This document shows, one piece after another, positions 44,346-52,718 of a DNA stretch of 64,000 nt; position 1 is the stretch's first letter, and each line of letters begins with the position of its first letter. Position numbers and translations under genes: made by a program. The stretch comes from CANLBN01 sp050633825 (lineage in GTDB: Bacteria; Pseudomonadota; Gammaproteobacteria; Pseudomonadales; Cellvibrionaceae). Under the pieces are notes generated by a model, which worked only from the letters and a program-made list of their open reading frames with translations, was not told the DNA's origin and did not search any database. Where the stretch lies: positions 1-64,000 of the forward strand of contig JBOEHG010000040.1 in the NCBI GenBank assembly GCA_050633825.1, written 5' to 3'.

Positions 44346-45356
44346 TTATTGACACTGACTCAGGCTGTTAACCATTCCTTTAATCAATTTTTGATAGTGG
44401 TCACTGCCTGTCAACAAACTAGCCCCTAAAGGATCCATAACACCGATGGTTAAAACTGTTGTACCTTCAAATACATTTTTAACGATACCCGGGTTATATT
44501 GGGGTTCAGTAAACACACAGGTTACACCCAATTTTTTAACGGTATCGCGAATTTCTTTGATACGCGCTGGACTGGGGTCTTGTGCGTGACCTAATGCAAT
44601 AGATCCCGTTGCAGAAATATCGAATCGCTTCTCAAAATACTGATAAGCATCATGAAACACAATAAATTTAGGCTTACCGAGTGCGTCGATCTTAGTAGCT
44701 GTAGACTGTATAAGTGCATCCAGTGAAGCAGTTACTTTTGTGGCGTTACGGTTATAGACAGATGCATTTTTAGGATCGCGCTTTGATAAAATATCACTGA
44801 TATGCTTGATCCAAATTTTAGCATTTTCAGGGTCTAACCAAGCATGGGGATCGCTACCTTCATGGTCATGGTGGTCTGCATGCTCTTCTTTTTCGTGCTT
44901 ATCATGGTGTTCATCCTTGCGATGCTTTTCGCTTTCTCCATGATCCTTTTCATCACGCCCCTCTTCTTCCCCATGATCATGTGATTCGAAAGTCGCACCT
45001 TCTCGATAACCGTGAGCGATCGTACCCTCAAGAGCTAATACTTCCACTTTCTGTGCCTCACCAGCAACATTATTCAAGGCTTTTTCCAACCAAGGTGTAT
45101 AGCTCTCGCCCATCCAGAAAACCAACTCCGCATCCGCCAATGCTTTAGCTTCCGAAGGACGCAGTGTGTAGTGATGAGGTGATGCTTCAGCTGGAATTAA
45201 TAGCTCGGGTTGACTTACGCCTTCCATCACCTGACTAACCAGAGAATGTAAGGGAGCAATATCAACTGCAACCGAAGGTGGGGCTGCATGAGCATTGATT
45301 GTGTTGATAAACAAGCCAAGCATGAAAACTGCGTAGGCGACTAACTTATGACGCAT
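44346..45356 (-). CDS. znuA: Zinc ABC transporter periplasmic binding protein ZnuA
   Basis: 336-aa class-IX metal-binding protein. Signal peptide (to about 24, NAHA-APP), then DIAPLHSLVSQVMEG and SPHHYTLRPSEA (first zinc His). A long Asp/Glu/His-rich loop lies at about 120-175 (HDHGEEEGRDEKDHGESEK type). Then SDPHAWLDPENAK, FVFHDAYQYFEKRF and a C-terminal Cys pair. The His-rich loop is typical of zinc rather than manganese receptors. Divergent from znuCB with a Zur box between. Confidence 0.93.
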   Translation of the reverse strand: MRHKLVAYAVFMLGLFINTINAHAAPPSVAVDIAPLHSLVSQVMEGVSQPELLIPAEASPHHYTLRPSEAKALADAELVFWMGESYTPWLEKALNNVAGEAQKVEVLALEGTIAHGYREGATFESHDHGEEEGRDEKDHGESEKHRKDEHHDKHEKEEHADHHDHEGSDPHAWLDPENAKIWIKHISDILSKRDPKNASVYNRNATKVTASLDALIQSTATKIDALGKPKFIVFHDAYQYFEKRFDISATGSIALGHAQDPSPARIKEIRDTVKKLGVTCVFTEPQYNPGIVKNVFEGTTVLTIGVMDPLGASLLTGSDHYQKLIKGMVNSLSQCQ

Positions 45357-45418
45357 TGGGTGCTCCTATAAATGATAAAATGCTGATATCAAAGAATTTT
45401 TGAATAGAATATATAATA

Positions 45419-45436
45419 GTTATGTTATAACATAAC
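45419..45436. promoter_or_regulatory. Zur box between znuA and znuCB
   Basis: GTTATGTTATAACATAAC, a perfect 18-bp dyad. It lies 63-80 bases before znuA and 76-93 before znuC, so one site can repress both directions. Confidence 0.93.
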
Positions 45437-45511
45437 GCGTTTTACTCAGCAAATAGAAAATTCCATTACGAATTTATCGCTATTCTTTAAAAAGTTAAGT
45501 TAGGTATGCAT

Positions 45512-46246
45512 ATGTTAATTGAATGCGACAGTTTGTCGGTTCATCTAGGGAAGAGGAACGTTCTCAGCAATATCAATTTGTCGGTCAACCCGCAAGAGAT
45601 TGTGACGATTCTTGGCCCCAATGGTTCGGGTAAAACCACGCTATTTAGAACCTTGATTGGCGCACTGCAACCCAGCTCCGGCGTATTGAAAAAAAAGACA
45701 GGATTAAAGATTGGCTACGTACCCCAACGATTACATATTGATGAAACACTGCCAATGACAGTCAAGCGTTTTATGAATTTACCTAGTGGCCACTCGCGTA
45801 GTACAGTCGCTGATGCTCTCGCTCATGCTGGTGTACCCAGACTTGATAAGCAACAAATTATGGATTTGTCTGGCGGCCAATTTCAACGTGTATTACTGGC
45901 TCGAGCCCTATTAGGCAACCCGGATCTATTATTACTTGATGAAGCCACTCAGGGTTTAGATCATCGAGGATCAGCAGATTTTTATAGGCAAATTGCCAGT
46001 GTAAGAGAAAATCTCGGCTGCGCTATTGTAATGATCAGCCACGAACTTCATGTAGTGATGCGCCAAACTGACCGGGTGATTTGCCTGAATGGGCATATCT
46101 GTTGCCAAGGTAAACCCGAAACAGTCAGTGACTCACCGGAATACCATGCCCTATTTGGACTCGATAAGGAGAGTGAAGCAGCACTTTATCTTCACCAAGG
46201 TCATCACCCCCATACGCACACCAAACATATTTCCCATGTTCGATGA
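45512..46246 (+). CDS. znuC: Zinc ABC transporter ATPase ZnuC
   Basis: 244 aa. Walker A GPNGSGKT, signature LSGGQFQRVLLARALLG, Walker B LLLLDEATQGLD, and switch His MISHELHVV. The block VPQRLHIDETLPMTVKRF is ZnuC-like, and a His-rich end (HQGHHPHTHTKH) may bind zinc. Two in-frame ATGs exist; the one at 45512 is favoured because AGG ends 7 bases before it. Its end overlaps znuB by 11 bases. Confidence 0.93.
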   Translation: MLIECDSLSVHLGKRNVLSNINLSVNPQEIVTILGPNGSGKTTLFRTLIGALQPSSGVLKKKTGLKIGYVPQRLHIDETLPMTVKRFMNLPSGHSRSTVADALAHAGVPRLDKQQIMDLSGGQFQRVLLARALLGNPDLLLLDEATQGLDHRGSADFYRQIASVRENLGCAIVMISHELHVVMRQTDRVICLNGHICCQGKPETVSDSPEYHALFGLDKESEAALYLHQGHHPHTHTKHISHVR

Positions 46247-47051
46247 TTTTTTAATACGCGCCATGTTGGCCAGTGTTGGGCTTGCATTGGCAGCAGCACC
46301 TTTAGGCTGCTTTGTTATTTGGCGACGAATGGCTTATTTTGGCGATGCAACAGCTCATGCAGCCGTGCTTGGTATCGCCCTGTCATTGGCACTATCAACA
46401 CCGATATTTGCAGGTGTACTAGTGGCCTGTTTATTCATGGCCATTATGGTGTCCAGTTTAACTGGACGAGGGTTTGCCATGGATACGATGCTTGGTGTTG
46501 CCTCTCATTCGTCATTAGCCATTGGTTTGGTAGCGGTGTCTTTTCTTTCTGGTATACGTATTGACCTGATGTCCTATTTGTTTGGTGATATTTTGGCCGT
46601 TGGTTATACCGATCTTATGGTGATATGGGGCGGAGCCTTACTTGTTCTAGGACTCATCGCATGGCGCTGGTCCGGTCTTTTGTTATCAACACTAAACACT
46701 GACTTGGCACTTGCCAGTGGCTTTAAACCTAAGCAGGAGCAATTGATTTTAACCATTGCGTTAGCAATTGTAGTGGCCGTTGCTATCAAAGTGGTCGGTG
46801 TTCTGTTGATTGCAGCCATGTTGATTGTGCCCGCTGCTACGGCTCGCGCTTTTAGCAGCACCCCTGAAATCATGGCCATTATTGCGGCTTGCTTGGGGGT
46901 CATGTGTGGCCTGTCTGGTGTGCAGACTTCTTATTTAATGGATACTCCCACTGGACCGACAATCGTTTGTGTCAGTGCATTTCTGTTTGTCGCAACTAAC
47001 CTTATATGTAAAGTACGTCGACTGGGTAGCTTTAGTGAAAGGAAAACCTAG
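46236..47051 (+). CDS. znuB: Zinc ABC transporter permease ZnuB
   Basis: 271-aa ABC-3 family permease with about eight hydrophobic segments. Landmarks: GCFVIWRRMAYFGDATAHAAVLGIAL, LFGDILAVGYTDL and VLLIAAMLIVPAATARAF. ATG at 46236 (MFDDFLIRAML) is set by family length and its overlap with znuC; a longer in-frame extension lies inside znuC. Confidence 0.92.
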   Translation: MFDDFLIRAMLASVGLALAAAPLGCFVIWRRMAYFGDATAHAAVLGIALSLALSTPIFAGVLVACLFMAIMVSSLTGRGFAMDTMLGVASHSSLAIGLVAVSFLSGIRIDLMSYLFGDILAVGYTDLMVIWGGALLVLGLIAWRWSGLLLSTLNTDLALASGFKPKQEQLILTIALAIVVAVAIKVVGVLLIAAMLIVPAATARAFSSTPEIMAIIAACLGVMCGLSGVQTSYLMDTPTGPTIVCVSAFLFVATNLICKVRRLGSFSERKT

Positions 47052-47196
47052 AGCCTGCGGTCATTAGTAAACAACCGTCCCTGAATCATTCAACTTCGAG
47101 ACTATCTCAGGACTATCAATGGTCAACAACATCTCATCATAGGTCCAAATGGCTTTTATCGTACTTAAACAAAAACTTGGCGGGTTAACACGGGCA

Positions 47197-48219
47197 TTAA
47201 TGATCAGAGGTAATACAGGCCATTAGTTGCTCTTCCCAATCGTCGTTAATTTGAAGAGAGATAATTTCTATGCGGCTTTCTGTGCAGTTATCTAGCACAT
47301 TCTCTGTTAACGCATCAGGTGTCAGGTTATAGCTAAACGCTCCTTTCTCGGTCATAAATACCGCTTTCATTCTTTCCGCGCTTATTTTATTTAAGAATGA
47401 AGATAATTTTTCATAATCAAATAATCGACTATCCGAAAAACGCCAACCTATACTGTAAAAACCCTCTCCTTCGTTAAGGGCTTTAATATAACCACACTCA
47501 GGAATAACAACTTCAGACAATAATGGTTTAACTTCGGTTGAGTGATGGTGATGGTGATGGTGATGGTGATGGTGATTTTTTTCAGTGGTAGCAGCTGTTT
47601 CCCCAAATAAATCTATAGCGGTAATATCACCATTTTCTGTAAATAAAACCTGAGCACCAGAAAATCCATACTGCTTTACATAAGCTTCTAATTTAGATCG
47701 CTCATCACCTTGATACAGGTCTTGCTTATTACCTACCACGATATCAGCAATGGAAATTTGTTCATTAAAAGTATCATGCTCTGTGTAACGATTATCCGAT
47801 AATTGTCGTGCATCCACTAAAGTGACAATTTTTTGTAGGTCGATAACATCACGATAAGAATCTACCGTAAGAGACTGCAATACTTCTTTTGGGTGTCCTA
47901 AGCCTGTAGGCTCAATAAGCAAGCGATTAGGCTTTGCTACTTTTAATAACTGATTCAACGCCACCTGCATAGGCAAGCCCGCAGTACAACACATACACCC
48001 ACCGGGTACCTCTCGAATAAAAACGTCCTGCTTTTGAGCGTGCTGCCCCTGAAAAAAACTGCCATCTATGCCAATTTCACCAAACTCGTTAACTAATATT
48101 GCCCAACGTTCATCGCTGGGCTTATTTTGAAGCAGATGTAAAATAGCCGTGCTTTTCCCGGCACCTAAAAAGCCAGTAATAATAGTAGTAGGAACAGCAG
48201 AAATAATATTGGGAGTCAT
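47197..48219 (-). CDS. Second COG0523 GTPase with long His tract
   Basis: 340-aa G3E GTPase. Walker A GFLGAGKST (16-24), CxCC at Cys75/77/78 (GGCMCCTAG), LLIEPTGLGHP, base recognition NKQD. An uninterrupted run of eleven His (encoded by a GTGATG hexamer repeat on the plus strand) lies between the GTPase and C-terminal domains, a likely zinc buffer. It is the last gene of a pyrC-like/74-aa/COG0523 unit, overlapping the 74-aa stop by one base (TAATG). Confidence 0.91.
   Translation of the reverse strand: MTPNIISAVPTTIITGFLGAGKSTAILHLLQNKPSDERWAILVNEFGEIGIDGSFFQGQHAQKQDVFIREVPGGCMCCTAGLPMQVALNQLLKVAKPNRLLIEPTGLGHPKEVLQSLTVDSYRDVIDLQKIVTLVDARQLSDNRYTEHDTFNEQISIADIVVGNKQDLYQGDERSKLEAYVKQYGFSGAQVLFTENGDITAIDLFGETAATTEKNHHHHHHHHHHHSTEVKPLLSEVVIPECGYIKALNEGEGFYSIGWRFSDSRLFDYEKLSSFLNKISAERMKAVFMTEKGAFSYNLTPDALTENVLDNCTESRIEIISLQINDDWEEQLMACITSDH
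47542..47577 (-). repeat. GTGATG hexamer repeat (five copies plus one variant) encoding His tract
   Basis: Five GTGATG units and one GTGATT, in frame, coding alternating CAC/CAT His codons on the minus strand. Gain or loss of units would change His-tract length by two without a frameshift. Confidence 0.85.
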
Positions 48220-48443
48220 TAAATTTTTGATAATCTCGATTGTGCCTGCATAAACCACCCAAGCACTGTTTGATGATACTGTTGGCCATATAAGCGAATA
48301 AATTGTTTTGTGTAGTGCTCACTTTCATTTTGCATAGAGGCTATACGTTTTTCTATAAAACTAGGCGTTAATTCAAGCCCACACTCAACAATAATACAGT
48401 GTCGCCATTCTTCATAATTTTGAGGAATTACTGATGCTGTCAT
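48219..48443 (-). CDS. 74-aa protein of COG0523 clusters, unknown function
   Basis: Small soluble protein: NYEEWRHCIIVECGLELTPSFIEKRIASMQNESE and HYTKQFIRLYGQQYHQTVLGWFMQAQ. Cys and His positions (RHCIIVEC) could bind zinc. Coupled to the COG0523 gene downstream and 45 bases after the dihydroorotase-like gene. A small protein next to COG0523 and dihydroorotase paralogues is a known arrangement in Pseudomonas Zur clusters, but I cannot confirm homology by eye. Confidence 0.7.
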   Translation of the reverse strand: MTASVIPQNYEEWRHCIIVECGLELTPSFIEKRIASMQNESEHYTKQFIRLYGQQYHQTVLGWFMQAQSRLSKI

Positions 48444-48487
48444 GCTTTACTCCTTATGCGATGCGCATAAATGTCTATGTTATTTAA

Positions 48488-49837
48488 CTAACGATTAAAG
48501 AGCAATCGCTGTGCAGGTAACGATGAGAGAAGTGAAGAATCAACAACCTTCTGACCATCAAAGACTTGTTGGCCATTAACCCATGTACTTTGTATACGCG
48601 AAGAAAATTGATGATTATGAAAAGGGGTCCAGGCACAATAGTAATGAGTATTACTATGGCTGACGTCTGTCGTTTGATTTAAATCGACTAACACCAAGTC
48701 GGCATAATAACCCTCGCGAATATAGCCACGTTCATTTACCGCATAACGAATAGCAGGGTTATGAGCCGTTTTTTCAACGACCTTTTCCAAGCTAAGACGC
48801 TTGTGCTTAACATGGTCCAGTAAGCTTAATAAAGCATGCTCAACCAAAGGCAAACCAGCAGGTGCCTGATTGTAGTCAACTTGCTTTTCCTCCAAGGTAT
48901 GGGGCGCATGGTCGGTGGCAATAATATCAATTTGATTTGTATGTAACGCTTGTATCAAGGCATCACGATCAGTTACCGACTTAATAGCTGGATTACATTT
49001 GATAAAATTTCCCAGCTGAGAATAGTCTTGGTCACTAAACCAAAGGTGGTGAACACAGGCCTCTGCAGTAATGTTTTTATTTTCTATTGGTCCAGCTTCA
49101 AATAAATTCAGTTCTTTTTCAGTAGTGATATGTAATACATGCAATTGACTGCGATACTTTTTAGCTAAATTAACAGCATAGGATGAGGAGGTAAAACACG
49201 CTTCAGTATCGCGTATAACTGGGTGGTCATCTATAGTTGGCTGCCTTAAAGCCCGTACTTTTTTGAGATTACTTGCGATAACCGGGCCACTTTCGCAATG
49301 GGTGACAATTAACACAGGACTTTCGCGAAAAATGGCATCTAAGGCCTGAGGGTTTTCAACTAACAGGTCACCCGTAGAGGCCCCCATAAAAACTTTTACT
49401 CCGCAATGCTTTTTAGGGTCTAATAATTGTATTTGCTCAAGATTATCTTCCGTTGCCCCCAAATAAAACCCATAGTTCGCCATTGAGCAGTGCTCGGCAA
49501 TAGCGTATTTTTTTTCTAAGGCCTCAATAGAGGTAGTGGCTGGGTTAACATTCGGCATTTCCATATAGCTGGTGATACCACCGGCAACAGCAGCACGAGA
49601 TTCGCTGGCAATGCTACCTTTATGGGTTAAACCGGGCTCACGAAAATGCACTTGATCATCGATCATTCCAGGTAATAGACACTGGCCTTGTGCATCGAGG
49701 ATAATATCGTCTGGCAAAGCAGCGATATCATTATCTATCTTATCAATGCGCTGCCCTTTAATTCTCACATCGGCTTCGATGACACGCCCATCATTAACAA
49801 CCTGAGCATGTTTAATCAGGGTTTGTTTCTGTGTCAT
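48488..49837 (-). CDS. Dihydroorotase-family paralogue in zinc cluster
   Basis: 449-aa amidohydrolase. Blocks: PGMIDDQVHFREPGLTHKG, MEMPNVNPATT, GVKVFMGASTGDLLV (carboxylated-Lys region), VTHCES, LHVLHITTEKEL, ATDHAPHTLEEK. In the HxH motif the first His is Gln (DDQVHFREPG); other metal ligands remain. This D-D-Q variant occurs in some dihydroorotase subfamilies, so activity is not excluded. In Zur clusters, PyrC paralogues are thought to back up pyrimidine synthesis during zinc limitation. Confidence 0.87.
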   Translation of the reverse strand: MTQKQTLIKHAQVVNDGRVIEADVRIKGQRIDKIDNDIAALPDDIILDAQGQCLLPGMIDDQVHFREPGLTHKGSIASESRAAVAGGITSYMEMPNVNPATTSIEALEKKYAIAEHCSMANYGFYLGATEDNLEQIQLLDPKKHCGVKVFMGASTGDLLVENPQALDAIFRESPVLIVTHCESGPVIASNLKKVRALRQPTIDDHPVIRDTEACFTSSSYAVNLAKKYRSQLHVLHITTEKELNLFEAGPIENKNITAEACVHHLWFSDQDYSQLGNFIKCNPAIKSVTDRDALIQALHTNQIDIIATDHAPHTLEEKQVDYNQAPAGLPLVEHALLSLLDHVKHKRLSLEKVVEKTAHNPAIRYAVNERGYIREGYYADLVLVDLNQTTDVSHSNTHYYCAWTPFHNHQFSSRIQSTWVNGQQVFDGQKVVDSSLLSSLPAQRLLFNR

Positions 49838-49870
49838 TGATAAAATACCTGTTTTGATAATTGAGGCATT

Positions 49871-49890
49871 AATGATAATGCACTATCATT
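49871..49890. promoter_or_regulatory. Palindromic site between dihydroorotase-like and Fur-family genes
   Basis: AATGATAATGCACTATCATT: 7-bp arms (AATGATA/TATCATT) plus a TGCA core, 18 of 20 positions symmetric. It is 34-58 bases from both divergent starts. It differs from the TTATGTTATAACATAA Zur box, so it may be the site of the second Fur-family regulator. Confidence 0.6.
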
Positions 49891-49928
49891 AGCGTCTCAA
49901 GCTTTAATAAAGCGATATAGGAATGCTT

Positions 49929-50315
49929 ATGCATCAACAACGGCAAACAAGGCAAAGGCAAGTGATTGAAACCATGCTAAGGCAAGCAGATCGTCCTCTA
50001 TTGCCCAAAGAGTTGCTAAGCAAAGCACAGCAGTCATTGCCTCAACTGGGCATCGCAACGGTGTTTCGTACTTTAAAGAAAATGGTCGATGAGGGCGGCG
50101 CCAAAGTCGTTTGCTTACCCGGTGATAGCCCCCGGTACGAACGCTCTGATTTAGCCCATCACCATCACTTTAAATGTCATCAATGTGAATCTGTGTTTGA
50201 AGTTCACGGGTGCCCAGGGCATCTTGAACAATTATTGCCTCAAGGCTTTCAATTGACCGACCATGAAATTACACTATTCGGTCGCTGCGCTGATTGTGCT
50301 ATCAACCATTCATAA
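49929..50315 (+). CDS. Second Fur-family (Zur-like) regulator
   Basis: 128 aa. Winged helix TRQRQVIETMLRQADRPLLPKEL and LGIATVFRTLKKMVDEG; metal region RSDLAHHHHFKCHQCESVFEVHGCPGH and C-terminal CADC. Short relative to E. coli Zur, and less like it than the 42637 protein. Start is ATG 49929, six bases after AGGA; ATG 49923 has AGGA directly abutting. It probably controls the divergent dihydroorotase/COG0523 unit and the M23 gene downstream. Confidence 0.87.
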   Translation: MHQQRQTRQRQVIETMLRQADRPLLPKELLSKAQQSLPQLGIATVFRTLKKMVDEGGAKVVCLPGDSPRYERSDLAHHHHFKCHQCESVFEVHGCPGHLEQLLPQGFQLTDHEITLFGRCADCAINHS

Positions 50316-50350
50316 GAACTTACTCCAGCCATCGGAATGCTCTAAGCGCT

Positions 50351-51685
50351 ATGCCAACATCCAAACAAACCCTATTTATACCCTATAAACATCTAGTACT
50401 CGTTCTTACTCTACTTTTTATCCTTATTGCTCATTGGTTTTATACACCACAGGCGGCTAGCCTGACCCAAGATTCAACAACTGCCATCCCTTTAAATCTT
50501 CCTCTAAGCCTCACAGAGAATATTGATCAAATCAGTACAAACCCAAAGATCATTGCCCAAGATGCAATGACAAAAGTTGTTGAGCCACCAGAAAAAAACG
50601 AGGATAAAGTCGTTATTCGTCAGGGTGATATTCTCAGCCTTCTATTTGATCAATATAATCTGGGGCAAACAACCTTACGTAATATTCTAAGTGCAGACGA
50701 ATCGTTACTGGCACTGGAAACACTCCGTCCCGGGCAAATACTCTACTTTCGCTATAAAGAAAATACACAGTACCTAAAAGAAATGGAGCTCTATAAACAC
50801 GCAGGCCACCGTATTATCTATCGGCGAATTGAAGATAACGTTTTTAATTATGAAACGATCATTCAAGAAGGAGAATGGCTTAACAAACGAATAGAGGGAA
50901 AAGTTGAAAATACCTTTTATCTATCAGCACAACGCGCCGGCTTAACAGAAACAGAAGCAGGAGCGATTACGAGAATTTTTCAGGACCAACTGGATTTTTC
51001 TCGCGCCATTCGTAAAGGGGATAAATTTCAAATCGTTCGCAGTGTGCAAATGATTGATGGTCAACCAACGGGACAAACTCGAATCGATAGTGCTCGAATA
51101 CAACGACGCGCCCATGAACATACAGCCTTTTTATTTGATGATGGTCGCTACTATGATAAACAGGGGAAAAGCCTGGCGCGTGCTTTTACGCGAACACCTT
51201 TAGCAAAGAACTATAGAATTAGCTCTTCTTTTAATCCAAGGCGAGTTCATCCTGTAACCGGCCGTATAGCACCCCATAACGGAACTGACTTTGCGACACC
51301 AACCGGTACGAAGGTACTTTCCACCGGTGACGGCGTAGTTACTCGTGTAGGCAGTCACCCTTTTGCAGGACACTATATTGATATTAAACACGGCGGACAA
51401 TACAAAACCCGTTATTTGCACTTGCATAAAATACTAGTGCGCCGAGGCGAATCTATTAGCCGAGGACAAGCTATAGCACTATCCGGTAATAGTGGACGTT
51501 CTACCGGACCACATCTCCATTTTGAATTACACATTTATGGTCGCCCAGTTGACCCGATGAAAGCAAAAATCCCTATCACTAAATCAATAGCTAAAAAGTA
51601 CAAACATATTTTTGCAAAAAAAGTAACAGAGCAAACATTATTACTGGATACTGCAACGGAAATAGCGGTTAGGCAGGATAATTGA
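50351..51685 (+). CDS. M23-family murein endopeptidase (MepM/ShyB-like)
   Basis: 444 aa. One N-terminal membrane segment (about 15-33), OapA/LysM-like region (VVIRQGDILSLLFDQYNLGQTTLRNIL), and a C-terminal LytM domain with H-x-D (HNGTDFATPTGT), HLH and the zinc site GPHLHFELH, all kept. It cleaves peptidoglycan cross-links. In E. coli mepM sits beside znuA, and in Vibrio the homologue ShyB is induced by zinc starvation; here it follows a Fur-family gene, which fits. Start set at ATG 50351. Confidence 0.9.
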   Translation: MPTSKQTLFIPYKHLVLVLTLLFILIAHWFYTPQAASLTQDSTTAIPLNLPLSLTENIDQISTNPKIIAQDAMTKVVEPPEKNEDKVVIRQGDILSLLFDQYNLGQTTLRNILSADESLLALETLRPGQILYFRYKENTQYLKEMELYKHAGHRIIYRRIEDNVFNYETIIQEGEWLNKRIEGKVENTFYLSAQRAGLTETEAGAITRIFQDQLDFSRAIRKGDKFQIVRSVQMIDGQPTGQTRIDSARIQRRAHEHTAFLFDDGRYYDKQGKSLARAFTRTPLAKNYRISSSFNPRRVHPVTGRIAPHNGTDFATPTGTKVLSTGDGVVTRVGSHPFAGHYIDIKHGGQYKTRYLHLHKILVRRGESISRGQAIALSGNSGRSTGPHLHFELHIYGRPVDPMKAKIPITKSIAKKYKHIFAKKVTEQTLLLDTATEIAVRQDN

Positions 51686-51875
51686 TACTAAATTATCAAC
51701 ACTTTTTCAGTTATATTCCTAATAAAATTAACAAGAGCAATGACATTTGTATTGATTTTTAACTAAACCACTGAAATGGGTTCGCCAGAATTTGTTAAGC
51801 TGAAAATTTAGCTAATATGCCAAGTGCTAGAGAGGAAATTTCTATAAAAGAGTAGAAAGTATTGGATAATTTATT

Positions 51876-52622
51876 TTAGAGAGAAGGTTTTTTTTCTTGT
51901 TTTATTTTATCCAGCCCCTCTTGTAACTTTGCGATAATACTATCGTCAACGTCTTTACTGAAGGCATAATAAAGTCCAGTAGAACCAAGAATATGAGCAA
52001 CACGATAATTATCAAGGCTCTCACCAATTTCAACTAATAATTCTTTTGCTGTATCTTCGGGATAGGCCCAAAAGGTAACTCGATCTTTAGCAAGCATTCT
52101 AGCCATGGAGTAAGGTTTTGAACTACGAAAGAGTAATCGACTGGGCACTTTTTGTGAAAGAATAAGGTGCTCGCCGATATCATCTCTAACAACACCGACT
52201 GTTTGTGTAATGTCTGCCATTTTCTCAAAAGGTCTAACGATGGTTGACTTTTTAGCGAGTAAAACGATACGGATTTCATCCAGCGGCCCGACCCATTTAA
52301 ATAACGCTTCTCTTTCTGGTGAACGACTGGTACTAAATAATAAGGTATTTGGGCCAGCAACAGCTGTATTAAATGCGCGAGCCCAGGGAACAAGATTGAT
52401 TTGACTCTTTTTAATGGGGCTACCCACCACCTTACTGGCTCTTAATAACAAATCGACGGCCATACCCGTTAATTCACCGTTCTCTTTGTAGTTATAAGGT
52501 GGGTACTCTTCTGTCAGTATGGTCAACTGGTCAAAATCACTGGCATAAGTACCAAAACTCATCAGCCCAAAGAGAGCAATTGCAACTAGGTTTTTATGCA
52601 ACCAACAGGTTATGCAAGCCAT
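51876..52622 (-). CDS. Periplasmic solute-binding protein (SBP_bac_3), no permease partner
   Basis: 248 aa with a signal peptide (to about 28, TYAS), then TILTEEYPPYNYKENGELTGMAVDLLLRASK, VPWARAFNTAVAGPNTLLFSTSRSPEREALFKWVGPLDE and FSKDVDDSIIAKLQ. It belongs to the same short subfamily (xPPYNY, xxxFKWVGP) as the proteins at 20184 and 61370, but has no HAMP partner beside it. It follows the EamA gene by about 100 bp. Confidence 0.83.
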   Translation of the reverse strand: MACITCWLHKNLVAIALFGLMSFGTYASDFDQLTILTEEYPPYNYKENGELTGMAVDLLLRASKVVGSPIKKSQINLVPWARAFNTAVAGPNTLLFSTSRSPEREALFKWVGPLDEIRIVLLAKKSTIVRPFEKMADITQTVGVVRDDIGEHLILSQKVPSRLLFRSSKPYSMARMLAKDRVTFWAYPEDTAKELLVEIGESLDNYRVAHILGSTGLYYAFSKDVDDSIIAKLQEGLDKIKQEKKPSL

Positions 52623-52718
52623 GATAATGCCGATTTATAAAGCAATAGGGGTATTTCTATAATGATAGTCGACACGGAGGCGTTGTAAAGACAGAGAGAA
52701 AGGTCGCAACTCACCTGA

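Noticed and set aside
47052..47196. Possible minus-strand gene remnant encoding about 45 residues (ending SKLNDSGTVVY)
   Set aside because: Coding-like composition, but no start codon or ribosome site upstream in frame; kept only as a possible relic.
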